DNA from: Caldilineaceae bacterium
Lineage (GTDB): Bacteria > Chloroflexota > Anaerolineae > Caldilineales > Caldilineaceae
Reading direction: 5' to 3'
DNA: 64,000 nt
Assembly (NCBI GenBank): GCA_022827195.1
Contig: JAJDTL010000030.1
Coordinates: 169,574 to 233,573, forward strand
Part shown: piece after piece, positions 17,859 through 26,791 of the stretch
How the letters are laid out: every line of letters begins with the position of its first letter
Numbering within the stretch: position 1 is the stretch's first letter
Position numbers and translations under genes: made by a program
Notes under the pieces: generated by a model
Database searches by the model: none
What the model was told of the DNA's origin: nothing
What the model saw: the letters and a program-made list of their open reading frames with translations, nothing else

Positions 17859-19247
17859 ATGGAATACCTGCTTCCTACCTTCATTATCGTCGCCTTGATC
17901 TTCTTCAACGGCCTCTTCGTAAGTGTGGAATTCGCCGTTGTGGCCTCCTCGCGGGCCCGTATGGCGCAACTTGCCAATCAGGGCTCAGCCCCCGCTGCCA
18001 GGATCCTGCGTATTCTGACCGAAACGCGCTGGCAGACCCGTTTTATCATCATGGCACAACTCGGAATCACGCTCTCCAGCCTCGGCCTGGGCATGTACGG
18101 AGAGCACACGGTCGCACACTGGATGCTGGAACTTTTGGAACACTACGGCGTCGAGCGCGGCTTCCTGACTGTCGCCACAGCACACAGCGCTGCCTCTGTC
18201 CTGGCTATCGCCCTCATGACCTACCTGCACGTGGTCCTCGGCGAAGTCATGCCCAAATCACTCGCGCTGCAGGCGCCGGAAGCAACTGCCCTGCGCGTTA
18301 TCGGCCCCGTGTCGTTCATTCAGCGCATCTTCTCGCCGGTCATCTTCGTCCTCAACGCGCTTGCGCGCGCCATCACCCGCGCCTGCGGCGTGCCCGAACG
18401 CGGCGAGCACGACCACATGGTATCCGCCCAGGAACTAGAAATGATCGTCGAAGAAAGCTCAGAAGAGGGCCTCCTCGCGCCCTCCGAGCAACTCTATATC
18501 GAGAACATCCTCGACATGCGCGAGCGAACCGTAGGCCAGGTGATGACCCCGCGCACCCGCATCGTAGGCATCTCCGCCGACGAGTCACATGATTCGGTCC
18601 TGCGCCTCGTCTGCGACTCCAATCACTCGCGATTCCCCATCTACGAAAATGATCTGGACCAGATAAAGGGTTTCTTCCATGTGAAAGACCTGGCCCGCCA
18701 CCTCACGCGCGGTGAGCAGAGCGGCCCGCTCGACCTGCGCCGACTGGCCGAAAGCCGCCCTGTCATCGCGGTGCCCGAGACGCTATCACTCGACCTGATG
18801 TTGCGCCGCTTCCGCGCCGAAGGCGGTGCCCTCGCCGTCGTCATCGACGAATACGGTGGTACCGCCGGAATCGTGACCTTCGAAGACCTGCTCGAAGAGG
18901 TCGTCGGCGAAATCCAGGACGAGTTTGATATCGAACGCGCCCCATTCGAACGGATAGGCGAAAGCCGCTTGCGAGTCGACGGCTCTCTGCTGCTGCACGA
19001 GCTGAACCAGCACTTCGACATCAAGTTTGAGGACCAGGAGGTCGATACCGTTGGCGGCCTCATCATGGCCCACCTCGGCCGGATTCCCGAAGTTGGCGAC
19101 ACGGTCGAGCTGGACGACGTCAGCTATACCGTAGAGCTTGTCGTCGGCCGGGCCGTCGAGTCGGCGCTGGTGGAGCTGCCCGCACGGACCACTGCCCCCG
19201 GCGGGAGTCGGGACGAAAATGCCAATTCATCAGGCGTCGAAGATTGA
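17859..19247 (+). CDS. CNNM/CorC-HlyC family protein (second of pair)
   Basis: A 462-aa paralogue of the upstream gene with the same order of parts. The CNNM membrane domain (LPTFIIVALIFFNGLFVSVEF, then AQLGITLSSLGLGMYGEH) comes first. Two CBS domains follow (TVGQVMTPRTRIVGISADES; SLDLMLRRFRAEGGALAVVI, followed by DEYGGTAGIVTFEDL), then a C-terminal CorC_HlyC domain (VDTVGGLIMAHLGRIPEVGD). It is likely a membrane ion-homeostasis protein; direct transport activity in this family is debated. It is co-transcribed with the first copy. Its TGA stop lies inside the -35 element of the next transcription unit. Confidence 0.92.
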   Translation: MEYLLPTFIIVALIFFNGLFVSVEFAVVASSRARMAQLANQGSAPAARILRILTETRWQTRFIIMAQLGITLSSLGLGMYGEHTVAHWMLELLEHYGVERGFLTVATAHSAASVLAIALMTYLHVVLGEVMPKSLALQAPEATALRVIGPVSFIQRIFSPVIFVLNALARAITRACGVPERGEHDHMVSAQELEMIVEESSEEGLLAPSEQLYIENILDMRERTVGQVMTPRTRIVGISADESHDSVLRLVCDSNHSRFPIYENDLDQIKGFFHVKDLARHLTRGEQSGPLDLRRLAESRPVIAVPETLSLDLMLRRFRAEGGALAVVIDEYGGTAGIVTFEDLLEEVVGEIQDEFDIERAPFERIGESRLRVDGSLLLHELNQHFDIKFEDQEVDTVGGLIMAHLGRIPEVGDTVELDDVSYTVELVVGRAVESALVELPARTTAPGGSRDENANSSGVED

Positions 19248-19272
19248 CAGGAGCCGCCGCCGCTGCTAAAAT
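19244..19272 (+). promoter_or_regulatory. Sigma-70-type promoter of the T-box/alaX/ileS unit
   Basis: TTGACA at 19244-19249 and TAAAAT at 19267-19272 are separated by exactly 17 nt, close to the bacterial consensus. Start of transcription would be near 19279, giving a leader of about 420 nt that contains the T-box. The -35 overlaps the stop codon of the upstream CorC-like gene. Confidence 0.75.
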
Positions 19273-19340
19273 CTGTGCCTGACCCGCCCGTCTGAAAGGA
19301 TCGGCATACCAGCCGGTCAGGCAGGGCGGCGAAACAAAAA

Positions 19341-19650
19341 AGGCGTTGACGGAAAAGAGTAGCCGCCTGCATATCCCCAGCGAGTCCGGGCCGGTGGGAG
19401 CCGGATGGGTCCCTGGGGCGGCGAAAATCAGTCCTGAGCTTCGGCCAGAAAGGCGCTCTTTCGCCGAGTAGAGGCCGACGGTCATGTGAGCCGTTATCTT
19501 CACCAGCGGGCGCCGGCGCACTTCTGGCAACACCAATACGTCAGACCAGCCGTAACCGCTGAAGAGTTGCCCGGAGTTGACGGCCGGGAAACAGGGTGGT
19601 ACCGCGGACCTAAAGGCCCGTCCCTGATAGGGGGGCGGGCTTTCATTTTG
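19341..19650 (+). promoter_or_regulatory. T-box leader with isoleucine specifier
   Basis: The diagnostic T-box sequence AGGGTGGTACCGCG lies at about 19593-19606, followed by an intrinsic terminator (19616-19650). Upstream, stem I is recognisable. AGTA at 19358-19361 on the 5' side and GAA on the 3' side (19423 onwards) form the loop-E motif, closed by GCCGCC/GGCGGC and CCCCAG/CTGGGG. One base after GAA comes ATC (19427-19429), the specifier codon, followed by A as expected. ATC is isoleucine, matching ileS downstream. Uncharged tRNA-Ile would pair with ATC and with the T-box bulge, preventing the terminator and allowing alaX-ileS transcription. The leader type is transcriptional rather than translational. 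Confidence 0.92.
19616..19650 (+). terminator. T-box regulated intrinsic terminator
   Basis: A stem GCCCGTCCC / GGGGGGCGGGC with a TGATA-type loop is followed by TTTCATTTT. It is the terminator alternative to the T-box antiterminator and should stop transcription when tRNA-Ile is charged. Confidence 0.85.
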
Positions 19651-19698
19651 CCTGGCCCCGCAGCCGTTGCAGCCATAGCCGCGAGAAGCGAGACAAAG

Positions 19699-20445
19699 AT
19701 GACCGAGCTGCTCTACTACCACGATTCTTACCTGCAGGACTTCGAAGCTATAATTGTCGCCGTCGACAAGAAAGAGGGCCGCCTGCGCGTCGCCCTCGAT
19801 CGCACCGCCTTCTATCCCGGAGGCGGCGGCCAGCCCAACGACATCGGCTGGTTGACCGTTGATGGACGCAAGCTCACCGTAGACAGTATCAAGCGTGACG
19901 GCGGACACCTCTGGCACGCGCTTGGGGGCATGAAGGGCGCGTCCATCCGCATCGCCCCCGGCCAGCGCGTGCGATGCGAACTGGACTGGGCCCGGCGCTA
20001 CACACTGATGCGGACCCACACGGCAATGCACATTCTCTGCGGAGTCGTTTGGCGCGACTACGGCGCTTCCGTGACCGGCGGAGACATGAAGGTGGGCGCA
20101 GGACGAATGGACTTCGAGTTCGCCGCCATGAGCGGCGAGCTGGTCGCAGATATCGAACGCAGCTGCAATGTGGAGATCGCGGCCGCGCGGCCCGTCATCA
20201 CCAGGACTCTGCCGCGCGAAGAGGCATTCAAGATCCCCGACCTGATCCGTACCAAGATCAACCTGCTTCCCAAACAGATCCGGGAAGTGCGAACCGTCGA
20301 GCTGAAAGGCCTCGACCTGCAGGCCGACGGCGGCACACATACCGGCAACACCGGCGAAGTCGGCTCCATGCGCGTCGTCAATTACCAGAGCAAGGGTGCC
20401 ATAAATAAGCGGATCTACGTCGAGATCGGCGATCCGCAGGCGTAG
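19699..20445 (+). CDS. AlaX-type alanyl-tRNA editing protein
   Basis: A 248-aa trans-editing protein of the AlaX family that hydrolyses mischarged Ser- or Gly-tRNA(Ala). The start is the ATG at 19699 (MTELLYYHDSYLQDF); longer frames would run into the T-box. The editing core is complete: FYPGGGGQPND, the zinc-binding HxxxH as HTAMH at 107-111, and GGTHTGNTGEVG at 211-222. At the position where many members have Cys before GGTH there is Asp210, so the zinc site is probably His3-type or uses Asp, a known variant but worth noting. The gene sits between the Ile T-box and ileS (39 bp to ileS), so an Ala-tRNA proofreading enzyme is under isoleucine-tRNA control. Confidence 0.9.
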   Translation: MTELLYYHDSYLQDFEAIIVAVDKKEGRLRVALDRTAFYPGGGGQPNDIGWLTVDGRKLTVDSIKRDGGHLWHALGGMKGASIRIAPGQRVRCELDWARRYTLMRTHTAMHILCGVVWRDYGASVTGGDMKVGAGRMDFEFAAMSGELVADIERSCNVEIAAARPVITRTLPREEAFKIPDLIRTKINLLPKQIREVRTVELKGLDLQADGGTHTGNTGEVGSMRVVNYQSKGAINKRIYVEIGDPQA

Positions 20446-20483
20446 ACGGCATCGGCTTGCCCGGGAAAAGAGGAAGACCGAAA

Positions 20484-23400
20484 ATGACACAGTCACCGAC
20501 GAGAAACGACGCCAGACAAGACGCCTGCACGCCGGACGGTCGCTTTACAGCGGTCCCGGCCAGCGTCTCGTATCCCGAATTAGAGGAGTCAATCCTCAAG
20601 CTCTGGCAGAGCAGAGACGTCTTCAGACGTTCGATGGCGGAGCGGGAAGGCGGCCCCGAGTACGTCTTCTTCGAAGGCCCGCCTACGGCCAACGGCCGCC
20701 CCGGCATCCACCACGTGCTGGCCAGGGCCTTCAAGGACATGTTTCCCCGCTACAAGACCATGCAGGGCTACCACGTCCTTCGCAAAGGCGGCTGGGACAC
20801 CCATGGTCTACCCGTCGAGTTGGAGGTCGAAAGACAGCTCGGGCTCACCGGCAAAGAGCAGATCGAAGAGTACGGCGTCGCCCGCTTCAACCAGATGTGC
20901 AAGGAGTCGGTCTGGGAATACCTGAGCGACTGGGAGGCACTCACCCTGCGCATGGCATTCTGGGTCAGCTTGGACGACGCCTACGTTACTATGACCAACG
21001 AATATGTGCAGTCGCTCTGGTGGATACTGCGTCAGCTCTGGGACAAGGGCCTACTTTACGAGGGTTACAAAGTCGTTCCCTACTGCCCCCGTTGCGGCAC
21101 GCCCCTCAGCAGTCACGAGCTATCTCTCGGCTACCAGGAAGGCACCGTCGACCCGAGCATTTTCGTCAAATTCGTCGTCAAGGGCGAGGAAAGTGCCTTC
21201 CTGATGGCGTGGACCACCACCCCATGGACTCTGCCGGGGAACGCCGCTCTGGCCGTGGGCAAAGAGATCGACTACCTCAAAGTGCGTGACCGCGACGGCT
21301 CGCTCCTTTACCTGGCCAAGGACCGGGCTGAAGCCGTCCTGGAGCCCGGCTACGAGTTGTTGGAAGAGATGAAGGGCGAGGCACTTGTCGGTAAGGAGTA
21401 CGAGCCCCTCTTCCAATTTGGCGCCCCACCCGCTGAAACCTATGCCTATGTCATCGCCGCCGATTTCGTCAGCACTGCCGACGGCACCGGCATCGTCCAC
21501 GTCGCCCCGGCATTCGGCGCCGACGATCTCGCCGTCGGCCAGGCGCACGGGCTGCCCGTCATCCAAACCGTCGACTCCGCCGGCCAGTTCAAGGCCGACG
21601 TAACTCCCTGGGCCGGCATCTTCGTCAAAGACGCTGACCCACACATCGCCGCAGACCTGGAGAGTCGCGGGCAGCTCTACAAGGCGGAAACCTACGAGCA
21701 CACCTACCCATTTTGCTGGCGCTGCGATACGCCCCTCATCTACTGGGCCAAACAGACCTGGTATATCCGCACCAGCAGCTTCAAGGACCGGTTGGTGGCA
21801 CTCAACAATACAATCAACTGGGTGCCCGACCACATCCGCAACGGCCGCTTCGGCCGCTGGCTGGAAAACAACGTCGATTGGGCCCTGGGCCGCGACCGCT
21901 ACTGGGCCACGCCCCTCCCAATCTGGAAGAGCGACGCCCCCGGCAGCGACTACATCGAGTGTGTCGGCGGCCTGGCCGAACTCTCGCAAAAGTGCGGCCG
22001 CAAGCTCAAGGGTCTGGACCTGCACCGGCCCCACGTCGATGAGATCACCTGGCCCGCCCCCGACGGCGGCACCATGCGGCGCGTCCCCGAGCTCTGTGAT
22101 GTCTGGTTCGATAGCGGCGCCATGCCCGTCGCCCAGTGGCATTACCCCTACGCCAACCAGGCCGAATTCGATACCTATCAACAGGCCGACTACATTTGCG
22201 AAGCCGTCGATCAGACCCGCGGCTGGTTCTATACACTCCACGCCGTCAGTACGCTCCTGTTCGACCGGCCCGCCTTCAAAAACGTTATCTGCCTCGGACA
22301 CATCCTGGCCGAGGACGGCTCAAAAATGAGCAAGTCCCGCGGCAATGTCGTCAATCCCTGGCAGATCTTTGAAGAACACGGCGCCGATGCCACGCGCTGG
22401 TACATGTATACCGCCGGCCCCCCGGGCAACGCCCGCCGCTTCAGCGGCAACCTCGTTGCCGAGGTCAAACGCCGCTTCCTGAACACGCTTTGGAATACGT
22501 ACAGCTTCTTCGTCGTCTACGCAAACCTGGCGCCGGCAACAGGCCAGGCCCACGCCGGAGAGAGCAACGACTTTGACCGCTGGCTCCTTTCCGAGCTGAA
22601 CCGTCTCGTCCGCGACGTGACCTCCGCCTACGAAGCCTACGACGTAACCGCCGCCACGCGCCCAATCGCCGAATTCGTCGACGACCTCAGCAACTGGTAC
22701 GTCCGACTCAACCGCCGCCGTTTCTGGGATGGCGACCCCTCCGCACTCGCCGCCCTCCACCATACCCTGGTCACACTGGCCAAGCTGCTCGCCCCCGCCG
22801 TCCCATTCCTCTCCGAGGCACTCTATCAGAACCTCGTCGCCTCGGTCGACCCGGACCAGCCCGATTCCGTGCACCTCGCACGCTGGCCGCAGGCCGACGA
22901 CAGCGCTGTCGATACCGAGCTCAGCGCGGCAATGGCGCTGGCGCAAAAGGTCACGACCCTGGGCCGCGCCGCCAGGGAGTCGGCCGCGCTCAAGGTCCGC
23001 CAGCCCCTTCAACAGGTCGTCGTCCGCACCCGGACCGAGAACGAGCGCGCCGGCCTCCAGCGCATGCGCCAGCTCCTGCTCTCCGAGCTCAATGTGAAGG
23101 ATTTGACCTTCGCCGACGAAGGAGATGAGCTGGTCGATGTCGAGGTCTTCCCATTGCCCAGGCAGTTGGGCCAAAAATACGGGCGCGGCTTGCCCGTCAT
23201 CCGCCGCCTCTTTGCGCAAATGGACCAGCGGCAACTGGCGCAACGTTTCGACGAGGGCGACACGGTAACTGTGGAAGAGGACGGCCTTTTTTTTGAGGTC
23301 TGCTCGGAAGATGTCGAACTGCGTCGAACTCCGCGCGCCGGGTTCGCCGTCGCCGAAGACGGCGGCTATCTCGTCGCCGTCACCACCGCGGTGACCCCTG

Positions 23401-23690
23401 AATTGGAGCAGGAAGGGCACGCCCGCGAGCTCGTGCGACACATCCAGCAGTTGCGAAAGGACAGCAATCTCGAGATTAATGACCGCATCAGGCTTCTGCT
23501 GCCCCAATCACCCCAGCTCGACAGCCTGCTGTCCGCACATCGCGACTACATTGTTGCTGAGACCTTGACATTAGAGGTCGCCAGGCAGCCCGCAGCCGGA
23601 AATACGGCCGCTGAAGCCTCCGCTACCTTTTCCCTTGGCGAGGAAAAGGTTACAATTGGACTGACAAAGTTTGAAATCGGCAACCAGTAG
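20484..23690 (+). CDS. ileS: Isoleucyl-tRNA synthetase, type 2 (eukaryote-like)
   Basis: A 1068-aa class I synthetase charging tRNA-Ile. The start chosen is the ATG at 20484 (MTQSPTRND), preceded by GAGGAAG at proper distance, rather than a TTG 27 bp earlier. The HIGH-type motif is GPPTANGRPGIHHV (residues about 66-79) and KMSKS is at 614-618 in DGSKMSKSRGN. Residues about 190-400 form the CP1 editing domain, with GWDTHGLPVE before it and TTPWTLPGNAALAV inside it. A zinc-site CPRCGTPLSSHE and CWRCDTPLIYW are present. The catalytic motifs and size put it in the eukaryote-like bacterial IleS2 group, often mupirocin-resistant. The anticodon-binding domain occupies about 665-850. Expression is under the Ile T-box. 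Confidence 0.97.
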   Translation: MTQSPTRNDARQDACTPDGRFTAVPASVSYPELEESILKLWQSRDVFRRSMAEREGGPEYVFFEGPPTANGRPGIHHVLARAFKDMFPRYKTMQGYHVLRKGGWDTHGLPVELEVERQLGLTGKEQIEEYGVARFNQMCKESVWEYLSDWEALTLRMAFWVSLDDAYVTMTNEYVQSLWWILRQLWDKGLLYEGYKVVPYCPRCGTPLSSHELSLGYQEGTVDPSIFVKFVVKGEESAFLMAWTTTPWTLPGNAALAVGKEIDYLKVRDRDGSLLYLAKDRAEAVLEPGYELLEEMKGEALVGKEYEPLFQFGAPPAETYAYVIAADFVSTADGTGIVHVAPAFGADDLAVGQAHGLPVIQTVDSAGQFKADVTPWAGIFVKDADPHIAADLESRGQLYKAETYEHTYPFCWRCDTPLIYWAKQTWYIRTSSFKDRLVALNNTINWVPDHIRNGRFGRWLENNVDWALGRDRYWATPLPIWKSDAPGSDYIECVGGLAELSQKCGRKLKGLDLHRPHVDEITWPAPDGGTMRRVPELCDVWFDSGAMPVAQWHYPYANQAEFDTYQQADYICEAVDQTRGWFYTLHAVSTLLFDRPAFKNVICLGHILAEDGSKMSKSRGNVVNPWQIFEEHGADATRWYMYTAGPPGNARRFSGNLVAEVKRRFLNTLWNTYSFFVVYANLAPATGQAHAGESNDFDRWLLSELNRLVRDVTSAYEAYDVTAATRPIAEFVDDLSNWYVRLNRRRFWDGDPSALAALHHTLVTLAKLLAPAVPFLSEALYQNLVASVDPDQPDSVHLARWPQADDSAVDTELSAAMALAQKVTTLGRAARESAALKVRQPLQQVVVRTRTENERAGLQRMRQLLLSELNVKDLTFADEGDELVDVEVFPLPRQLGQKYGRGLPVIRRLFAQMDQRQLAQRFDEGDTVTVEEDGLFFEVCSEDVELRRTPRAGFAVAEDGGYLVAVTTAVTPELEQEGHARELVRHIQQLRKDSNLEINDRIRLLLPQSPQLDSLLSAHRDYIVAETLTLEVARQPAAGNTAAEASATFSLGEEKVTIGLTKFEIGNQ

Positions 23691-23717
23691 CCGTCGGCGT
23701 TCGCAAGGAAGTGAAGA

Positions 23718-24116
23718 ATGGCATCCTACCAATATGAAACCAATCTGAAATACGCCAATACTCACGAGTGGGCCAGGCGCGATGACGCCACCGTCGTGGT
23801 CGGAATCAGCGATGCCGCCCAGGACATGATGAGCGATATCGTCTTTGTCGAGTTGCCTGACGTCGGCCAAGCCGTCGCAGCCGGCGACGCGATCGCGGTC
23901 GTGGAGTCTGTCAAGGCCGCCGAAGACATCGTCTCACCAGTCACGGGAACGGTCGCGGCTGTCAACGAGGCTCTGATCGACACGCCCGAGCTGGTCAATA
24001 GCGACCCCTACGGCGCCTGGTTCCTCAAAATCGAAACCGACGAGGATGCCGACGGCGAGCTTGAGAAGCTGATGGACGCGGATGCCTACACCGCCTTTGT
24101 CGAGAGCGAATCGTGA
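23718..24116 (+). CDS. gcvH: Glycine cleavage system H protein
   Basis: A 132-aa lipoyl carrier protein that shuttles the aminomethyl group between the P, T and L proteins of the glycine cleavage system. The lipoylation site is Lys66 in VVESVKAAEDIVSPVTG, and the N-terminal KYANTHEWARRDD and ELVNSDPYGAWFLKIE are characteristic. Length is normal (about 125-130). It starts 27 bp after ileS with AAGGAAGTGAAG as the ribosome site. gcvT and gcvP are not adjacent. The last 35 bp overlap the next gene. Confidence 0.94.
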   Translation: MASYQYETNLKYANTHEWARRDDATVVVGISDAAQDMMSDIVFVELPDVGQAVAAGDAIAVVESVKAAEDIVSPVTGTVAAVNEALIDTPELVNSDPYGAWFLKIETDEDADGELEKLMDADAYTAFVESES

Positions 24117-25455
24117 CGTAAGCAGTCGCACGGATCGCGAGGAGAATCGGGCGGGGGCCCCTGTTCCAGGTCTGGTTCCATGCTCGCTACTTTCCGTCCT
24201 ACTGCTGCTTGCACTGCCGTTGGGGGGCTGCAACGGGATGCCCACACGTCCCCGCCTGCCCGCCATCCCCTTTCTCAACCCGGCCCCAAACGCTCCCAAC
24301 ACCGAACGCGAACTGCACGTTCTGCTCCCGCAAGAGGGCGCCGTCACCGCGGCCCTCCACAACCGGATCGACGCTTGGGCAGATCAACACGAATTGCAGG
24401 TCAATCTAACCTCCGTCACTGACTACTCCCGCAGACTGGCCGAACGCCTGCAATCCGAGACGCCGCCCGACCTCTTTGTCGTCACAGCCTTCCTCTTCCC
24501 CGAACTGGCTGAGTCAGGCGTCCTTTCGCCCGCGCCCGTCGGCAGCCTTGACCCGGCCGGCATTCCCCCGCAACTGACTGCAGCCTTCGTCTGGCCGCCG
24601 GACAGCGATCCGGCAATCCGCTACTGTCTTCCCCGCGAAGTGCGGACGCTCGCGCTCGTATACGACCGTGTCGGCCTGGCTTCCGCCGGTCTTCCTCCTC
24701 CTACCGACTGGGAGACGCTTCGGGCCGCGGCCGAGGCCCAGACGAATGTCGATCTCAACCGCTTCGGCTTCATCGAGGCGCCCGACCTATCCCGCTGGCT
24801 TCCATTCTTTTTCGGTGCAGGTGGTACAATCATAGACAAGACCGGTCGCATGGCCCTACACGCCCAGGCGGCGGACGCGGCCATGGAGTGGTACATCCGC
24901 ATCTTCCGCGACAACTTCGCCGGCCATGCCGGCGAGTCGAACAACGAGTGGGCAGGCGAAGTATTGGCCAAGGGCAAAGGGGCCCTGACCGTCGAAGGCA
25001 ACTGGGTCGCACCTTTCTTCGAAACGCACTTTCCGGAATTCTCCTACGGAGTGGCGCCGCTGCCCAGGGGGCCGGCAGGGGTCACCCGGTCGGTAGCCTT
25101 CACGAGCTGCTATGCCGTCCGTGCCGGCTCCCCGTTCGCACAAAATTCTTTCGACCTTGCGGCCCTACTCTCCAGCGTCGCAGTGGTGAGCGAGCTGCCG
25201 AACGACGGCGGCTGGATGCCTGCCGGAAACGCGCTGCGCGACCAGTGGCGTAAGGAGTTTCCACATCTCGCAGCCTTTGCCGCCGCTGTGCCCGGCGCCC
25301 ACGTCTGGCAGTTCCCGTCCGGCTTCGGGCCGTTTCTGCGCAGTTTCAACCGCGGCATGGTCCAGCTCTTCGCCGCCGAGATCGAGGCCGCCAGCTTCCT
25401 GGCCGAAATGCAGCAAACGGGAGAGCAGCTGCTGTTGGGGGCAGGCGACCAATAG
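24082..25455 (+). CDS. Extracellular solute-binding lipoprotein (sugar ABC type, family 1)
   Basis: A 457-aa exported protein. Residues about 32-50 (CSLLSVLLLLALPLGGC) form a lipoprotein signal with lipobox LGGC at Cys50. The start at ATG 24082 overlaps gcvH by 35 bp and leaves an N-region of about 30 residues, longer than usual. No other ATG, GTG or TTG nearby fits better. The mature part has the two-lobe binding-protein fold of carbohydrate ABC importers: PDLFVVTAFLFPEL, LVYDRVGLASAGLPPPTDWE, GALTVEGNWVAPFFE, YGVAPLPRGPAG and SPFAQNSFDLAALLSS. No permease or ATPase gene is adjacent, so it is an orphan binding protein whose ligand, probably a sugar or oligosaccharide, is unknown. Confidence 0.82.
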   Translation: MPTPPLSRANRDVSSRTDREENRAGAPVPGLVPCSLLSVLLLLALPLGGCNGMPTRPRLPAIPFLNPAPNAPNTERELHVLLPQEGAVTAALHNRIDAWADQHELQVNLTSVTDYSRRLAERLQSETPPDLFVVTAFLFPELAESGVLSPAPVGSLDPAGIPPQLTAAFVWPPDSDPAIRYCLPREVRTLALVYDRVGLASAGLPPPTDWETLRAAAEAQTNVDLNRFGFIEAPDLSRWLPFFFGAGGTIIDKTGRMALHAQAADAAMEWYIRIFRDNFAGHAGESNNEWAGEVLAKGKGALTVEGNWVAPFFETHFPEFSYGVAPLPRGPAGVTRSVAFTSCYAVRAGSPFAQNSFDLAALLSSVAVVSELPNDGGWMPAGNALRDQWRKEFPHLAAFAAAVPGAHVWQFPSGFGPFLRSFNRGMVQLFAAEIEAASFLAEMQQTGEQLLLGAGDQ

Positions 25456-25496
25456 AGGCCGGCACGTTCTCTTCCAGTTCAACGAACGCCCGCAAA

Positions 25497-26258
25497 TTGA
25501 CCGCTGACAAACCGTTCACCCAAAAGATTGCTCTGATAACCGGCGCCGCTTCCGGCATAGGTCGCGCGACAGCCAGCCGGTTTGCCGCCTTGGGCGCGGC
25601 CGTTATCGTCTGCGATGTCGACGAGAAGGGAGGCGCCGAAACGGTGCGTCTCTTGCAAAAGACCGGAGCCGTCGCGCACTTCGCCGACTGTGACGTCGCC
25701 GACGCCGGCGCCGTGGCCCAACTGCACGACGAAATCGTCAGCCGCTTTGGCCGGTTGGATTGCGCCGTCAACAATGCTGGCATTGGCGGGCCGTGGGAGC
25801 GCTTCGAGTCCTATCCGCACGACGGGTGGGAAAGAGTGCTGGCGGTCAATCTCAGCGGCGTCTTCTATTGCATGCAGGAGCAGATAAAACGTATGGCCGA
25901 TTCATCCGGCGCAATCGTAAACGTCTCATCCATCGCCGGCAAGCGCGGGCTGCCCAACCAGGCCGCCTACACTGCCTCCAAGCACGGTGTCATCGGCCTG
26001 ACACGCGTCGCCGCCCAGGAAGCCGCGCGCTACAACATCCGCGTAAACGCCGTCTGTCCCGTCTACACTCACACGCCGCTCTTCGAGCCCCTGATCGCCG
26101 GCAACCCGCGCCGGGCGGAAAAGATGATGGAGCGCATACCGATGCGTCGTTTCGCACAACCGCAGGAGATCGCCGACACCGTGATATGGCTCTGCTCGGA
26201 GCAGTCGGGCTTCATCACCGGTCAGGCGCTCAACGTAGACGGCGGCATGACCGTCTGA
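25497..26258 (+). CDS. Short-chain dehydrogenase/reductase
   Basis: A 253-aa classical SDR: TGAASGIGRA (cofactor, residues about 16-25), DCDVADA, NNAGIGG, NVSSIAG with the catalytic Ser, and YTASKHG with Tyr and Lys. Closing MRRFAQPQEIADTVIWLCSE and SGFITGQALNVDGGMTV are typical. Asp after the second strand (VCDVDEKGG) favours NAD(H). The start codon is probably TTG at 25497. It begins 41 bp after the solute-binding gene and precedes a MaoC-type dehydratase and a second SDR. The SDR-MaoC-SDR order resembles beta-oxidation-like or fatty-acid-like ketoreductase/hydratase sets. Confidence 0.92.
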   Translation: MTADKPFTQKIALITGAASGIGRATASRFAALGAAVIVCDVDEKGGAETVRLLQKTGAVAHFADCDVADAGAVAQLHDEIVSRFGRLDCAVNNAGIGGPWERFESYPHDGWERVLAVNLSGVFYCMQEQIKRMADSSGAIVNVSSIAGKRGLPNQAAYTASKHGVIGLTRVAAQEAARYNIRVNAVCPVYTHTPLFEPLIAGNPRRAEKMMERIPMRRFAQPQEIADTVIWLCSEQSGFITGQALNVDGGMTV

Positions 26259-26292
26259 ATGAAACAACCAAACAACCCGATTGGAGCACCCT

Positions 26293-26772
26293 ATGTCCCG
26301 ACAAGCCGCCCTTGCCGAACTGCGAGCCAAAATCGGCGATGAGTCCCCCGCCAGCGACTGGCACCCGGTAACGCAGGAGATGATCAACGACTTCGCCGAC
26401 GTCACCCGCGATCACCAGTGGATCCATATCGACCCGCAGAGGGCCGCGCGCGACTCCCCCTTCGGCGCGACAGTCGCCCACGGGTTCTTTACGCTTTCTC
26501 TCATCCCTCACCTGACAGGCATGGTCGAGCCGGACAAGCCGCGCTACCCGGGCGTCTCCCTCACAGTCAATTACGGCCTCAACCGCGTCCGCTTTCCCCA
26601 TCCCCTGCTTGCCGGCCAGCGCATCCGCGCCCGCACGCAGTTGCAGTCGGTCGAAGAGGTAAAGGGTCTCGGCCTGCAATTGGTCCACCAGGTCACAATA
26701 GACGTCGAGGGCGAGCAAAAACCGACCTGCGTCGCCGAGATGGTCTCGCGACTCTACTTCCATGCCGAATGA
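26293..26772 (+). CDS. MaoC-like hot-dog dehydratase
   Basis: A 159-aa single hot-dog fold protein of the MaoC/(R)-specific enoyl-CoA hydratase type. The start is the ATG at 26293 with GGAG 6 nt upstream. The hydratase motif is present: FADVTRDHQWIHIDPQRAAR (Asp/His of the hydratase 2 site), SPFGATVAHGFFTLSL, and VNYGLNRVRFPHPLLAGQ. It adds water to a trans-enoyl-CoA or removes it from an (R)-3-hydroxyacyl-CoA. It is flanked by two SDR genes in the same direction, with 34 bp before it and an overlapping or 19-bp-spaced junction after it, consistent with one pathway acting on CoA thioesters. Confidence 0.92.
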   Translation: MSRQAALAELRAKIGDESPASDWHPVTQEMINDFADVTRDHQWIHIDPQRAARDSPFGATVAHGFFTLSLIPHLTGMVEPDKPRYPGVSLTVNYGLNRVRFPHPLLAGQRIRARTQLQSVEEVKGLGLQLVHQVTIDVEGEQKPTCVAEMVSRLYFHAE

Positions 26773-26791
26773 GCTTCCAAGGCCGGGACCA

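Noticed and set aside
19486..19698. N-terminal extension of the AlaX gene
   Set aside because: The open frame upstream of 19699 runs through the T-box and terminator and has no family-like sequence; the ATG at 19699 gives a complete AlaX.
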